This document shows positions 51,462-60,925 of a stretch of 64,000 nt of DNA, piece after piece. The notes under the pieces are model-generated. The model saw only the letters and a program-made list of their open reading frames with translations, did no database searches and was not told the origin of the DNA. Position numbers and translations under genes: made by a program. Position 1 is the first letter of the stretch. Each line of letters starts with the position of its first letter. Source of the DNA: Sinorhizobium numidicum (GTDB lineage Bacteria > Pseudomonadota > Alphaproteobacteria > Rhizobiales > Rhizobiaceae); assembly GCF_029892045.1 (NCBI RefSeq), contig NZ_CP120367.1, positions 1,178,001-1,242,000 on the forward strand. The letters are read 5' to 3'.

Positions 51462-51486
51462 AACCTCAGGCCGGCGCTTCTGTTCC
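51462..51486 (-). promoter_or_regulatory. RpoE2-type promoter (GGAAC-N18-TT)
   Basis: Minus strand: GGAAC at 51486-51482, TT at 51463-51462 with AGG before TT, upstream of the PEBP-like gene. Confidence 0.6.
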
Positions 51487-51590
51487 CGAAGTCATCATTG
51501 GGGATGATATCCTGGACATTCGCCTTTCGCGGCCTAGTTCCCTGGCTGCGGAAGATTCTCGCCAAGGCCGGCATCCGGTGTGAAAGGTCC

Positions 51591-51697
51591 AAAAAAAGCC
51601 TCGCCGCAGCGAGGCTAAGAAGACGAACCAGCATAGGAGTGACCGCCGAGGAGCCTAGGCTAGGTGAGATCAGAAAAATGCGCTCCGTGCGATCCGA
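51591..51697 (-). ncRNA. Candidate RpoE2-dependent small RNA
   Basis: On the minus strand a perfect Rho-independent terminator (GCCTCGC-TGCG-GCGAGGC followed by seven T) ends at 51591, yet no coding gene ends there: the nearest gene to the right, acetate kinase, runs the other way. An RpoE2-type promoter (GGAAC-N19-TT, 51729-51704) lies about 110 bases upstream of the terminator, giving a transcript of roughly 107 bases. It contains a palindromic AGCCTAGGCT. I infer a stress-induced small RNA; its family is unknown. Confidence 0.6.
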
Positions 51698-51703
51698 TCA
51701 TCA

Positions 51704-51729
51704 AACCTCGTTTGGTCAACAATGGTTCC
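51704..51729 (-). promoter_or_regulatory. RpoE2-type promoter of the small RNA
   Basis: Minus strand: GGAAC at 51729-51725 and TT at 51705-51704 (19-base spacer, AGG before TT). Confidence 0.6.
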
Positions 51730-51883
51730 ACGGTTGCAGACAAATTCTGACCTCAACCTTGCTCTCTCGCCCTGCTGATTCGGACTTTCCGGGAGGAGCC
51801 GAACAGGCGTCCTTCCTTATAGCGAATGAAATCGATCAGGTGGCGCACCAGATCATTCGTCACTCCAGCCGGAGTTAGCAGCC

Positions 51884-53110
51884 ATGACAAGCAAGGAAAT
51901 GGCAATCACCTTCAACGCCGGCTCCTCGACACTGAAGCTTGGGCTCTTCGAGATTGACCGGTCAGCGCGAAATACAGACGGAAGAGCGGAATTCGTTTCT
52001 CCACCTTCCGCCACGAGGGTTGGCAGGGTCTTGATCGATCTGCACGACGAACCGCCCACCCTTCACCTCGTGGAAGGCCCGCTGGCACTGACGCGGCAAA
52101 TGAAAAGCAAGGTGGAAGCACTGAACGATCTCATTGATGAGGTCTTCGAAACACTATCGGCGCATTTCCGTCTGCAGGCTGTCAATGTCATCGGCCACCG
52201 CGTCGTTCATGGCGGAGGTGTGTTCACCGCACCGACCCTTTTGGACGATCAGCGCATCGAAGCCATTACGGCTTTGGCTCCCTTGGCGCCGCTTCACCAG
52301 AACCAGGCGCTTCGCTTCGTCCACGCGGTCCGGCATCTGCGGCCGAGCCTCCTGCAGACGGCTTCCTTCGATACCGCCTTTCATGCAAGCCAGGATGACC
52401 TCGTCCGGCGCCTGGCAATACCGCGCGCCCTGCACGATCAGGGGATCAAGCGCTACGGATTCCACGGCCTCTCGTACAAGTTCATCGCCGCGGAGCTTCG
52501 CCGCCGAGCGCCAGAAGTCGCGGCCGGCATGGTCGTGGCCGCCCATCTCGGCAGCGGCGCCAGTCTCTGCGCACTCGAAAACGGCGTCAGCCGCGACTGC
52601 AGCATGGGATTCTCGACGCTTGACGGGGTTCCGATGGCGACCCGCCCCGGCTGGCTCGATCCGGGCGTCGTGCTGCATCTGATTGGCGAGCGGCGGCAAA
52701 GCCTCAAGGACGTCGAAGACATGCTCTATCATCAGAGCGGACTGCTCGGCGTTTCCGCCATCAGCGCCGACACGCGCGAGCTGCTCTCGGACGGTGGACC
52801 GGAAGCTCGGCAAGCCATCGATTTGTTCGTGCTGCGCATCGCCGGCGAGATCGGCCGCCTGAGCATGACGCTCGGCGGCCTCGATGCAGTCGTCTTCACC
52901 GGAGGTATCGGCGAGCACCAGCCACAAATCCGTGCCGCCGTCGCCAAACGGCTGAATTGGATGGGGCTACTGATCGACGAACCGGCCAACGCCGCCAATG
53001 CACGTCTCATCAGCCGCCCCGAGAGCCGTGTCGCGGCCTTCGTCATCCCCACGGACGAGGAACAGGTCATCGCGGAGGAAGCGCTGTCAGTCCTGATCGA
53101 AGAGATATGA
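51884..53110 (+). CDS. ackA: Acetate kinase
   Basis: 408 residues of the ASKHA family: AITFNAGSSTLKLGLFEI at the N-terminus, VNVIGHRVVHGGGVFTAPTL, FDTAFHASQDDL, KRYGFHGLSYKFIAAELRR, AHLGSGASLCALENG, and VFTGGIGEHQPQIRAAVA. It interconverts acetyl-phosphate plus ADP with acetate plus ATP. The phosphoketolase gene follows within 81 bases and produces acetyl-phosphate, so the pair makes ATP from sugar phosphates without glycolysis. ATG 51884 has GGAG nine bases upstream. No RpoE2-type promoter was found in front, although the neighbours have them. Confidence 0.93.
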   Translation: MTSKEMAITFNAGSSTLKLGLFEIDRSARNTDGRAEFVSPPSATRVGRVLIDLHDEPPTLHLVEGPLALTRQMKSKVEALNDLIDEVFETLSAHFRLQAVNVIGHRVVHGGGVFTAPTLLDDQRIEAITALAPLAPLHQNQALRFVHAVRHLRPSLLQTASFDTAFHASQDDLVRRLAIPRALHDQGIKRYGFHGLSYKFIAAELRRRAPEVAAGMVVAAHLGSGASLCALENGVSRDCSMGFSTLDGVPMATRPGWLDPGVVLHLIGERRQSLKDVEDMLYHQSGLLGVSAISADTRELLSDGGPEARQAIDLFVLRIAGEIGRLSMTLGGLDAVVFTGGIGEHQPQIRAAVAKRLNWMGLLIDEPANAANARLISRPESRVAAFVIPTDEEQVIAEEALSVLIEEI

Positions 53111-53191
53111 TCGATGTCATTCCGAGCAAAGAGACAAGCAGTCAGGAATGGCTCGGCCCGGGCGCCAACAGATCAACCAGGGAGAGGTCAG

Positions 53192-55576
53192 ATGCGGAAA
53201 TCTTCTTCGACAGCGGAAAAGCACGCGTTCGACGACGCCGAACTCAGCCTCCTCGACCGCTATTGGCGCGCCGCGAACTATCTCTCCGTCGGGCAGATCT
53301 ATCTTCTCGACAATCCGTTACTGCGCGAGCCTTTGAAGCCGGAGCACATTAAGCCGCGCCTGCTCGGCCACTGGGGCACGACGCCGGGGCTCAATTTCAT
53401 CTATGCGCACCTCAACAGGGTCATCCGTGCCCGCGATCTCGATGTGATCTATATCTGCGGGCCTGGCCATGGTGGACCCGGCATGGTCGCCAACACCTAT
53501 CTCGAAGGTTCCTACAGCGAGATATATCCCGACGTGACCGAGGATCTCGCGGGCATGCGGAAGCTCTTTCGCCAGTTCTCCTTTCCGGGAGGCATTCCGA
53601 GCCATGCAGCGCCGGAAACGCCCGGCTCGATCCACGAGGGCGGCGAGCTCGGCTATGCACTCACGCACGCGTTCGGTGCCGCATTTGACAACCCCGATCT
53701 CATCGTCGCCTGCGTCGTCGGCGACGGCGAAGCCGAGACCGGTCCATTGGCGGCAAGCTGGCATTCGAACAAGTTTTTAAACCCCGCGCGGGACGGCGCC
53801 GTCCTGCCGATCCTGCATCTAAACGGCTACAAGATCGCCGGTCCGACGGTGCTTGCGCGCATGGGCGATGCCGACCTCAGAAGCCTTTTCATGGGCCATG
53901 GCTACGAGCCGCTCTTCGTCGAGGGCAGCGAGCCCAGGGACATGCACAGGCAGATGGCGTCAACGCTCGAGCGGGCGCTCGACGGAATTGGCGCTGTCCA
54001 GCGGCGATGGCGAAACGGCGAAACCGAGAACGCCTGCCCGCACTGGCCGATGATCATTCTCAGAAGCCCCAAGGGCTGGACCGGGCCGAAGCAGGTCGAC
54101 GGCCAGATGGTCGAGAATTTCTGGCGCGCGCACCAGGTGCCGGTCGCCAATTGCCGCGAGGACGCAAACCATCTGAAGATCCTGGAAGAGTGGATGCGGA
54201 GCTATGAGCCGGAGAAGCTGTTCGATGCCGACGGCCGACTGGAGCCCGAGCTGCGGGCGCTTGCGCCCTCGGGCGCACGACGTATGGGCGCGAACCCGCA
54301 TGCGAACGGCGGCCTGCGGCGACGCGAACTCATAGCGCCGGATATCGGCCGCTATGCGGTGGCGGTCCCGAGGCCCGGGGCGACGATGGAGCAATCGACC
54401 AAGATCCTCGGGCATTATCTGCGCGATACGCTTTCTCTCAACCAGGCACAGGCAAACTTCCGCATCTTCGGCCCGGACGAAACGGAATCGAACCGGCTCA
54501 GCAGCGTTTTCGAGGTGACGGATCGGACGTGGATGGCGGAAATCCGTCCTTATGACGTGCAGCTTTCGCCGACGGGCCGTGTGATGGAGATTCTGAGCGA
54601 GCACCTCTGCCAGGGATGGCTGGAAGGCTATCTGCTCACCGGACGGCATGGTTTCTTTTCCTGCTACGAGGCGTTCATCCATATCGTCGACTCCATGTTC
54701 AACCAGCATGCGAAATGGCTGAAGGTCTCGCGCGAACTGCCTTGGCGAAAACCGATTTCGTCGCTGAACTATCTACTGACCTCGCATGTCTGGCGGCAGG
54801 ATCACAACGGCTTCAGTCATCAAGATCCGGGCTTCATCGACCTCGTCGCCAACAAAAAGGCCGATATCGTCCGCATCTACCTGCCCCCGGATGCCAACAG
54901 CTTGCTATGGGTGGCGGATCATTGCCTGAGAACCTATGACCGGGTCAACGTGATCGTTGCCGGCAAGCAGCGGGAACCGCAATGGCTCAGCATGGAAGAA
55001 GCCGTCCAGCATTGCCAAGAGGGCATCGGCATCTGGAAATGGGCGGGCAACAAAGACGGCTCGACCGGGCCGGATGTGGTCATGGCCTGCGCGGGCGATG
55101 TTCCGACCATGGAAACGCTTGCCGCCGTCGATCTGCTGCGCACGCACATTCCCGATCTGAAAGTCCGCGTCGTCAATGTCGTGGACCTTTTGGCGCTGCA
55201 ATCGCGCGAGCAGCACCCTCATGGCCTAACGGACGAAGCCTTCGACCGGATTTTCACCGTCGATCGCCCGGTCGTCTTCGCCTATCACGGCTACCCATAC
55301 CTAATCCATCGGCTGACCTACAAGCGCACCAATCACGAGAACTTCCATGTGCGCGGCTTCATCGAGGAGGGAACGACGACCACGCCCTTCGACATGACGG
55401 TGCTCAACGAACTCGACCGTTACCATCTGGCGATCGAAGCCATCAGGCGCGTTTCCGGACTGAAGGCGGCGCACGTCGTCGAAGCGCTCCGGGCCAAGCT
55501 CGACGAGCATGGCCGCTACGTGCGCGAACACGGCGAGGACATGCCCGAGATCCGCAACTGGACGTGGGAGCGTTGA
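53192..55576 (+). CDS. xfp: Xylulose-5-phosphate/fructose-6-phosphate phosphoketolase
   Basis: 794 residues, the normal length of bacterial phosphoketolases. Thiamine diphosphate enzyme; cleaves xylulose-5-P or fructose-6-P with phosphate to acetyl-P. Segments: [80 protein letters not shown] (ThDP-binding GDGX motif) and [20 protein letters not shown]. Start ATG 53192 has GGAGAGG five bases upstream; the frame could extend to ATG 53114, but that lacks a site. It is downstream of ackA by 81 bases, forming the ackA-xfp acetyl-phosphate bypass. Confidence 0.95.
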   Translation: MRKSSSTAEKHAFDDAELSLLDRYWRAANYLSVGQIYLLDNPLLREPLKPEHIKPRLLGHWGTTPGLNFIYAHLNRVIRARDLDVIYICGPGHGGPGMVANTYLEGSYSEIYPDVTEDLAGMRKLFRQFSFPGGIPSHAAPETPGSIHEGGELGYALTHAFGAAFDNPDLIVACVVGDGEAETGPLAASWHSNKFLNPARDGAVLPILHLNGYKIAGPTVLARMGDADLRSLFMGHGYEPLFVEGSEPRDMHRQMASTLERALDGIGAVQRRWRNGETENACPHWPMIILRSPKGWTGPKQVDGQMVENFWRAHQVPVANCREDANHLKILEEWMRSYEPEKLFDADGRLEPELRALAPSGARRMGANPHANGGLRRRELIAPDIGRYAVAVPRPGATMEQSTKILGHYLRDTLSLNQAQANFRIFGPDETESNRLSSVFEVTDRTWMAEIRPYDVQLSPTGRVMEILSEHLCQGWLEGYLLTGRHGFFSCYEAFIHIVDSMFNQHAKWLKVSRELPWRKPISSLNYLLTSHVWRQDHNGFSHQDPGFIDLVANKKADIVRIYLPPDANSLLWVADHCLRTYDRVNVIVAGKQREPQWLSMEEAVQHCQEGIGIWKWAGNKDGSTGPDVVMACAGDVPTMETLAAVDLLRTHIPDLKVRVVNVVDLLALQSREQHPHGLTDEAFDRIFTVDRPVVFAYHGYPYLIHRLTYKRTNHENFHVRGFIEEGTTTTPFDMTVLNELDRYHLAIEAIRRVSGLKAAHVVEALRAKLDEHGRYVREHGEDMPEIRNWTWER

Positions 55577-55700
55577 TGCTGACTGTTCTAAAACCCCTAA
55601 GGCGGCAACCCCTTTCCGGCTTTGTCTTCGATCCGGCGTCACTGCGACCGCGACATACTCGAGCGTAGGTGGCACCTCCTCAAAATTTCGCTATGAGCCC

Positions 55701-55726
55701 GGAACTTTGAGGGTCATGATCGTGTT
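55701..55726 (+). promoter_or_regulatory. RpoE2-type promoter (GGAAC-N19-TT) upstream of glgA
   Basis: GGAAC at 55701-55705 and TT at 55725-55726, 64 bases before the glgA start, within the 213-base gap after xfp. Confidence 0.55.
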
Positions 55727-55789
55727 GAAGGGTGGCAGGCCGGCATCAAGCGGTCCTCAGCAATCAACTTAATCTCCGGAACATGATCA

Positions 55790-57244
55790 ATGAATATTTT
55801 ATCCGTTGCGGCCGAGATTTATCCTCTGGTGAAGACCGGCGGTCTCGCGGACGTTACCGGATCGCTGCCCAAGGCGCTCAAATCCTATGGCATTCAGACG
55901 CATAGTATCGTTCCGGGATATCCGGGTGTGATGGAGGCGCTTGGTGAGACCTCGCCGATCGCGCGGTATGATTCCCTGTTCGGAGAGCCCGCCACCATCG
56001 TGGCAGGACAGGCCGCCGGATTGGATCTCTTCGTGCTCGATGCGCCCGGCTTCTTCAACAGGCCGGGAGGCCCCTATACCGACGGGCACGGACACGACTT
56101 TCCGGATAACTGGAAGCGTTTTGCGGCCTTCGCCTTCGCGGCCTCGCAAATCGCCCACGGTTTGATACCCAACTGGCGGCCGGATATCATCCATGCTCAT
56201 GACTGGCACTCGGCGTTGAGCCTGGTTTATCTCAAGTTCTCTTCCAGGCCTGCAATTCCCCGGATTCTGACGGTGCACAACCTAGCTTTCCAGGGGCAAT
56301 TCGCAGCCCACCATTTTTCCGAGCTCGGGCTTCCGGACGAAGCCTATTCGATCGATGGCGTGGAATATTACGGCGACATTGGCTACCTCAAGGGCGGCTT
56401 GCAGGCGGCGGACGTTATCACGGTCGTCAGTCCCACCTACGCGCGGGAAATCATGACGCCGGCCTTCGGAATGGGCCTTGAAGGCCTGATGAATGCACGC
56501 CACGACGACATCGTCGGTATCGTCAACGGCATAGACATGGAAGTTTGGGATCCTTCGACGGATCCTCACATCGACCACCATTATTCGGCGAGAACGCCAA
56601 TGCGCCGCTTGCTGAACAGATGCGCGCTGCTCGATCTCGTCGGTCTGCCGAACACGAGCGGGCCGGTTTTCGCCAGCGTCAACAGGCTGACGTGGCAAAA
56701 GGGCATGGATCTTCTGGCGGGCACGGCCGACGAGATCGTCGCGGGCGGCGGCAAACTGATTGTGCTCGGGCAAGGCGAGCCCGACATAGAGCACGCTTTC
56801 ATGGAGGTGGCACGGCGCTTCCCGCAAAGCGTCGCGGTGAAGATCGGCTACGACGAACCGCTCGCTCACCGCATTCATGCCGGTGCCGATGCGATGCTCG
56901 TTCCCTCGCGCTTCGAACCCTGCGGCCTGACGCAGCTCTATGCATTGCGCTATGGCTGCGTGCCCATCGTCGCGCGAACCGGCGGACTGTCGGAAACGAT
57001 CATCGATGCCAATGAAGCCGCCCTTCATGCGCATGCTGCGACCGGAATTCAGTTTTCACCTGGCGATGCGAGCGGACTGCGTCACGCGCTGCGTCGAGCC
57101 TTCAAGCTTTTCCGGCGCCACCGTGTTTGGGAGCGCCTGCGCAGACAAGGCATGAAGACGGACTGCTCGTGGCACCGCAGTGCGGCGACATATGCAGAGC
57201 TCTACGAAGAGGTGCTGGCCACCGATATACGCTTGGCCGGATAG
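55790..57244 (+). CDS. glgA: Glycogen synthase (ADP-glucose)
   Basis: 484 residues of glycosyltransferase family 5. It transfers glucose from ADP-glucose to glycogen. N-terminal KTGGLADVTGSLPKALKSYG with the ADP-binding KXGGL motif, IIHAHDWHSALSLVYLKFSS, VNGIDMEVWDPSTDPHI, and the C-terminal EXGL region PSRFEPCGLTQLYALRYGCV with GGLSETIIDANE. Nearby glgX and treZ, both under stress-type promoters, point to coordinated glycogen/trehalose metabolism under stress, but glgB and glgC are not in the window. Start ATG 55790 follows CTCCGGAACATGATCA; the ribosome site is weak. Confidence 0.95.
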   Translation: MNILSVAAEIYPLVKTGGLADVTGSLPKALKSYGIQTHSIVPGYPGVMEALGETSPIARYDSLFGEPATIVAGQAAGLDLFVLDAPGFFNRPGGPYTDGHGHDFPDNWKRFAAFAFAASQIAHGLIPNWRPDIIHAHDWHSALSLVYLKFSSRPAIPRILTVHNLAFQGQFAAHHFSELGLPDEAYSIDGVEYYGDIGYLKGGLQAADVITVVSPTYAREIMTPAFGMGLEGLMNARHDDIVGIVNGIDMEVWDPSTDPHIDHHYSARTPMRRLLNRCALLDLVGLPNTSGPVFASVNRLTWQKGMDLLAGTADEIVAGGGKLIVLGQGEPDIEHAFMEVARRFPQSVAVKIGYDEPLAHRIHAGADAMLVPSRFEPCGLTQLYALRYGCVPIVARTGGLSETIIDANEAALHAHAATGIQFSPGDASGLRHALRRAFKLFRRHRVWERLRRQGMKTDCSWHRSAATYAELYEEVLATDIRLAG

Positions 57245-57631
57245 AAATAACGCCGGAAGTCGGAATCAGCTCGCTGCCGCTCTGCCCATAATCAAAGCGC
57301 GCATTCACGCGTCACCTACGCGAGACCTCTTTGTGCCATCGCGCTCGGCCGATTCAGCAGCCCGATCGGCCGACGTAGGGCCGGGCCGCCCATTCGCAAT
57401 GATGATGATTTGATCAAAAACGGTGCATGGATTGCGCCGCTGGAATATGCGAATGGCTGGCGCAAGATCGCGATGAGCTTGGATGGTAACAACCAGTCGT
57501 CACCGTGATCGACTGACGATGAAGCGAGATGCGGGAGAGAGGCCCCTCCCATGCTACTGGATAATTCAAGTGATACCGCCAACGTTTGCCCGTCCAACAG
57601 ACGTGCGGCGCGATAAAGGAAGGTGCGCCCC
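57245..57631. other. 387-base gap without a gene
   Basis: Between glgA and the EamA gene. No ORF or RNA signature was seen; it must hold the EamA promoter, and AAAGGAAGG eight bases before ATG 57632 is its ribosome site. Confidence 0.35.
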
Positions 57632-58543
57632 ATGACCGTCGATACTGCCCCCGCCCCGATCGCGCACGCGGCCGGCACCGCCCGCGCCGGTGTCTTGATC
57701 ATGCTCCTCGGCATGCTGATGTTTTCGCTGAACGACGTCATGGGCAAGTGGCTGGTAGCGACCTATTCGGTCGGCCAAGTGGTGCTGATCCGCAGCCTCG
57801 CCGCTGCCATTCTGCTGGCGCCTTTCCTCTGGATCAACGGCCCCCGGAAGCTGATCGCAATCGAGCGGCCCGGCCTTCAGCTTGCTCGCGTCGTCGCCTC
57901 GACGGCGGAGGTTTTCGCCTTCTATTTCGCCGTGGTCTACCTGCCGCTCGCCGATGTCATGACCTACTGGCTGGCTGCCCCGATCTACGTCGCGGCCGTT
58001 TCGCCGTTCGTGCTGAAAGAACATGTCGGCTGGCGGCGCTGGACGGCGATCGCCACAGGCTTCGCCGGCGTCGTAATCGCGCTCGAACCCTCGTCGCAAG
58101 CGCTCACGCTTCCCGCGCTCATCTCGGTTCTCGGCAGCATGTTCTTCGCGTTCATGATGATTTCTGGACGTTCGTTGCGCGGCACGCCCGATACGACGCT
58201 GGCCTTCTGGCAGATCGTCGGCGCTGCGCTCGCCGGTCTCGCATGGGCGCCCTTCGACTGGACGCCGCTGAAGCCGCTCGACACGGCACTGCTCGGCCTG
58301 CTCGGGGTTGTCGCCATGCTCGCTCATGTGCTCGTCAATCGAGCGCTGAAGCTCGCCGAGACCGCGACGGTCGCGCCGCTGCAATATACGCTTCTCTTCT
58401 GGGCGATCATCTTCGGCTGGCTGATTTTCGGCGACACGCCGCGCCTCTCGATGGTGCTGGGCGCGGGGCTTATCGTCGCGTCCGGCCTTTTCATCTTCTT
58501 CCGCGAGCAGCAGCTCAAACGGCAAGGACGGCTCAAAGTCTAG
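57632..58543 (+). CDS. EamA/DMT-family transporter
   Basis: 303 residues with ten membrane segments, two EamA repeats. First repeat includes LIMLLGMLMFSLNDVMGKWL and RSLAAAILLAPFLW; second includes LGSMFFAFMMISGRSLRG and APLQYTLLFWAIIFGWLIFG. It is a drug/metabolite-type exporter or S-adenosylmethionine-like carrier; the substrate is not readable. ATG 57632 has AAGGAAGG eight bases upstream; a GTG nine bases earlier is rejected. It stands alone. Confidence 0.88.
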   Translation: MTVDTAPAPIAHAAGTARAGVLIMLLGMLMFSLNDVMGKWLVATYSVGQVVLIRSLAAAILLAPFLWINGPRKLIAIERPGLQLARVVASTAEVFAFYFAVVYLPLADVMTYWLAAPIYVAAVSPFVLKEHVGWRRWTAIATGFAGVVIALEPSSQALTLPALISVLGSMFFAFMMISGRSLRGTPDTTLAFWQIVGAALAGLAWAPFDWTPLKPLDTALLGLLGVVAMLAHVLVNRALKLAETATVAPLQYTLLFWAIIFGWLIFGDTPRLSMVLGAGLIVASGLFIFFREQQLKRQGRLKV

Positions 58544-58609
58544 GCGGCGATGAAACTGCCTCCCACCCGTGAACGTGGCGAGGGACACGCGTGCGGCAAA
58601 GTTCAAAGT

Positions 58610-58635
58610 CCCTCTCCCCGCCGGCGGGGAGAGGG
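58610..58635. repeat. GC-rich perfect palindrome
   Basis: CCCTCTCCCCGCC immediately followed by its complement, then CTAGGGTGAGAGGC. This type of palindromic unit (CTCTCCCC...GGGGAGAG with GGGTGAG) is widely repeated in rhizobial intergenic regions and could also serve as a terminator for the EamA gene or the convergent FAA hydrolase. Confidence 0.55.
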
Positions 58636-58702
58636 CTAGGGTGAGAGGCGATTCCCGATGAGCGGCCGGGATCAATTCCCTCGCTCCGTTAGATCACCAG
58701 GT

Positions 58703-59542
58703 TCAAAGGTCTGCGACGACCTTCTGCTTCTGCATGCCGAGGCCTTCGATGCCGAGTTCGACCACGTCGCCGGCTTTCAGGTACTGTGGAGGCTTGAAGC
58801 CCATCCCGACGCCTGGAGGCGTGCCGGTCGAGATGATGTCGCCCGGATGCAATGTCATGAACTGCGAAAGATAGCTTACGAGATAGGCGACGCCGTAGAC
58901 CATGGTCTCGGTCGACCCGTCCTGCTTGGTTTCGCCATTGACCGTCAGCCACATCCTCAGATTCTGCGGATTGGCGATCTCGTCGCGGGTCACGAGCCAT
59001 GGGCCGGTCGGGCCGAAGGAATCGCAGGACTTGCCTTTGGTCCATTGCCCAGATCGCTTCGTCTGAAAGTCGCGCTCCGAAACATCGTTGATGACGCAGT
59101 AGCCGGCGACGTGTCCGAGCGCCTCTTCCTTCGATACGTACTTCGCCGTTTTGCCGATGACGATGCCGAGTTCGACCTCCCAGTCGGTCGCAACCGAACC
59201 GCGCGGAATGAGGATGTTGTCGTTCGGGCCGACGATCGCCGAGGTCGCCTTCATGAAAACCACCGGCTCGGGCGGAACGGGCAGGCCGGATTCGGCAGCG
59301 TGGTCGGCATAGTTCAGACCGATGCAGATGAACTTGCCCGTGCCGGCAACGCAGGCGCCGAGCCGCGGCGTCCCGTCGACCAGCGGCAGGTTTTCCAGGT
59401 CGAGCCCGTTCGCCCAGCCGAAGTCGGCAATTGCGGCACCGGCAACATCGGCGATGACGCCGGAGAGATCGCGAATTCTGCCGTCGCCGTCCAATATGCC
59501 CGGCTTCTCCGCCCCTTCGGGGCCGTAACGCAACAACTTCAT
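58703..59542 (-). CDS. Fumarylacetoacetate-hydrolase-family protein
   Basis: 279 residues of the FAH superfamily. N-terminal lid MKLLRYGPEGAEKPGILDGD, core metal-binding region GLNYADHAAESGLPVPPEPV, VATDWEVELGIVIGKTAKYV and SERDFQTKRSGQWTKGKSCD with DIISTGTPPGVGMGF. The metal-binding acidic residues (two in DWEVELG, one more in the VIND region) are present. It is probably a 2-hydroxyhepta-diene/ureidoglycolate-lyase-like or diketo-acid hydrolase; the exact substrate is unknown. ATG 59542 has GGAGG five to six bases upstream. It may act with the SDR encoded at 60926 in sugar-acid degradation, but they are on opposite strands. Confidence 0.88.
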   Translation of the reverse strand: MKLLRYGPEGAEKPGILDGDGRIRDLSGVIADVAGAAIADFGWANGLDLENLPLVDGTPRLGACVAGTGKFICIGLNYADHAAESGLPVPPEPVVFMKATSAIVGPNDNILIPRGSVATDWEVELGIVIGKTAKYVSKEEALGHVAGYCVINDVSERDFQTKRSGQWTKGKSCDSFGPTGPWLVTRDEIANPQNLRMWLTVNGETKQDGSTETMVYGVAYLVSYLSQFMTLHPGDIISTGTPPGVGMGFKPPQYLKAGDVVELGIEGLGMQKQKVVADL

Positions 59543-59857
59543 TCTGCTCCTCCAAGCGATCGTGACGAATGACTGCACCTGACAAACCAAACGGCGCCGC
59601 CGATGTAAAGCCGTTTTAATGGAGATGGCCGGAAAAGCCACGTTCAACCGGGACCGAGCATTGCTCGCGCGCGTTCTTCGTCGCACCGGTCCCGACGGAT
59701 ATAAGATCGAGTATTGCGCCGCCACGGCCGATTCAAATACGGCGCGGCATCAACGGAGGCAATATCGAACATCGCCCCTATCTATTTCGCTTATGTGCGG
59801 TCCCGGCATAGAGTTTCGCTGAAGCGCCATAAAATGGCGCAGCACAGGGGAACGAAC

Positions 59858-60637
59858 ATGAGAAACCGGGTTCTGCAACTGGCATTCGTCTGCGCCGCGC
59901 TTGTCGCATCGACGGCGCAGGCCGCGGAAAAATTAAGAATCGGCACCGAAGGCGCTTACCCGCCCTTCAACTTCGTTGACTCGACCGGCAAGATCGGCGG
60001 CTTCGACGTCGAAATCGGCCTAGCGCTATGTAAGCGGATGAAGGTCGAATGCGAAGTCGTGGCCCAGGACTGGGACGGCATCATTCCCGGCCTGCTTGCG
60101 AAGAAATACGACCTGATCATTGCCTCGATGTTCATCACCGAGGAGCGCAAGAAGCAGGTGGCTTTCACCAACCCCTATTACCTCGCCGCGATGACGCATG
60201 TCGCACCCAAAGGCGCCGGCCTGACGGATTTCAGCAATGCGACCCTCAAGGGCAAGGTGATCGGCGCGCAGTCCGGCACGACCCAGGCCGACTACATCGC
60301 CGCCGTCTATCCGGACGCGGAGATAAAACTCTACCCGACCCAAGACGAGGCCAATCTCGACATGGCGAATGGCCGCCTGGATCTGCAGGTCGGCGACATG
60401 CTGCCGATGCTCGACTGGATCACGAAGAACGACGATGGCAAGGACTGCTGCGAGCTCGTCGGAGAGCCGATCACCGATAAGAAATTCGTTGGCGACGGGG
60501 TTGGCATCGCGGTCCGTCAGGAGGACAGCGACCTGCGTGAAAAGCTGAACAAGGCGTTTGAAGAGATCCGCGCCGACGGCACCTACAAGAAGATCAACGA
60601 CAGGTACTTCACCATCGACGTCTATACGATGAAGTAA
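59858..60637 (+). CDS. Amino-acid-type periplasmic binding protein (family 3)
   Basis: 259 residues. Signal peptide (VLQLAFVCAALVASTAQAAE) and the solute-binding family 3 fold: LRIGTEGAYPPFNFVDSTGK, GGFDVEIGLALCKRMKVECE, VAQDWDGIIPGLLAKKYDLI, and KKINDRYFTIDVY at the end. The pattern resembles lysine/arginine/ornithine/histidine or octopine-type binding proteins. ATG 59858 has AGGGGAAC eight bases upstream. No permease or ATPase genes adjoin it, so it must use components encoded elsewhere. Confidence 0.88.
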   Translation: MRNRVLQLAFVCAALVASTAQAAEKLRIGTEGAYPPFNFVDSTGKIGGFDVEIGLALCKRMKVECEVVAQDWDGIIPGLLAKKYDLIIASMFITEERKKQVAFTNPYYLAAMTHVAPKGAGLTDFSNATLKGKVIGAQSGTTQADYIAAVYPDAEIKLYPTQDEANLDMANGRLDLQVGDMLPMLDWITKNDDGKDCCELVGEPITDKKFVGDGVGIAVRQEDSDLREKLNKAFEEIRADGTYKKINDRYFTIDVYTMK

Positions 60638-60770
60638 ACCAGCGCAGATTGTGAGAGCCAGCCCTTGCGGCTGCAGCGGCTGGCCTTCACCTCCGCCGAC
60701 CATCCTGAAAGTTGCAAGAACTCGTCCCGATAGGTTGCGGAGAGCGCCGTTCGCTGCGAATCTCTCTCCG

Positions 60771-60880
60771 TTGCAGCGCCGTGCGTCCTTTCAGACGCGC
60801 GACGGTCGCTGTAACAATTTGAACTGCCACATGATGATCCTATCCTCAAATCGCTTCCGATTTGACGAACCATGCAGTGG
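60771..60880. repeat. RIME-type intergenic mosaic repeat, copy 5 (inverted, diverged)
   Basis: CAGCGCCGTGCGTC...CGACGGTCGCTGTAAC, then a diverged CAAATCGCTTCCGATTTG palindrome and CATGCAG at the end. Same inverted orientation as copy 3 but with more substitutions, in the gap before the SDR gene. Confidence 0.7.
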
Positions 60881-60925
60881 AGATGATGGGCCACTCGAGG
60901 CTCAAGCGGCGAACGAGGGAAACCG

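Noticed and set aside
57566..58675. Minus-strand ORF of 369 residues opposite the EamA gene
   Set aside because: Antisense shadow with an Arg/Asp/Glu-rich artefact composition; the plus strand encodes a ten-segment membrane protein.
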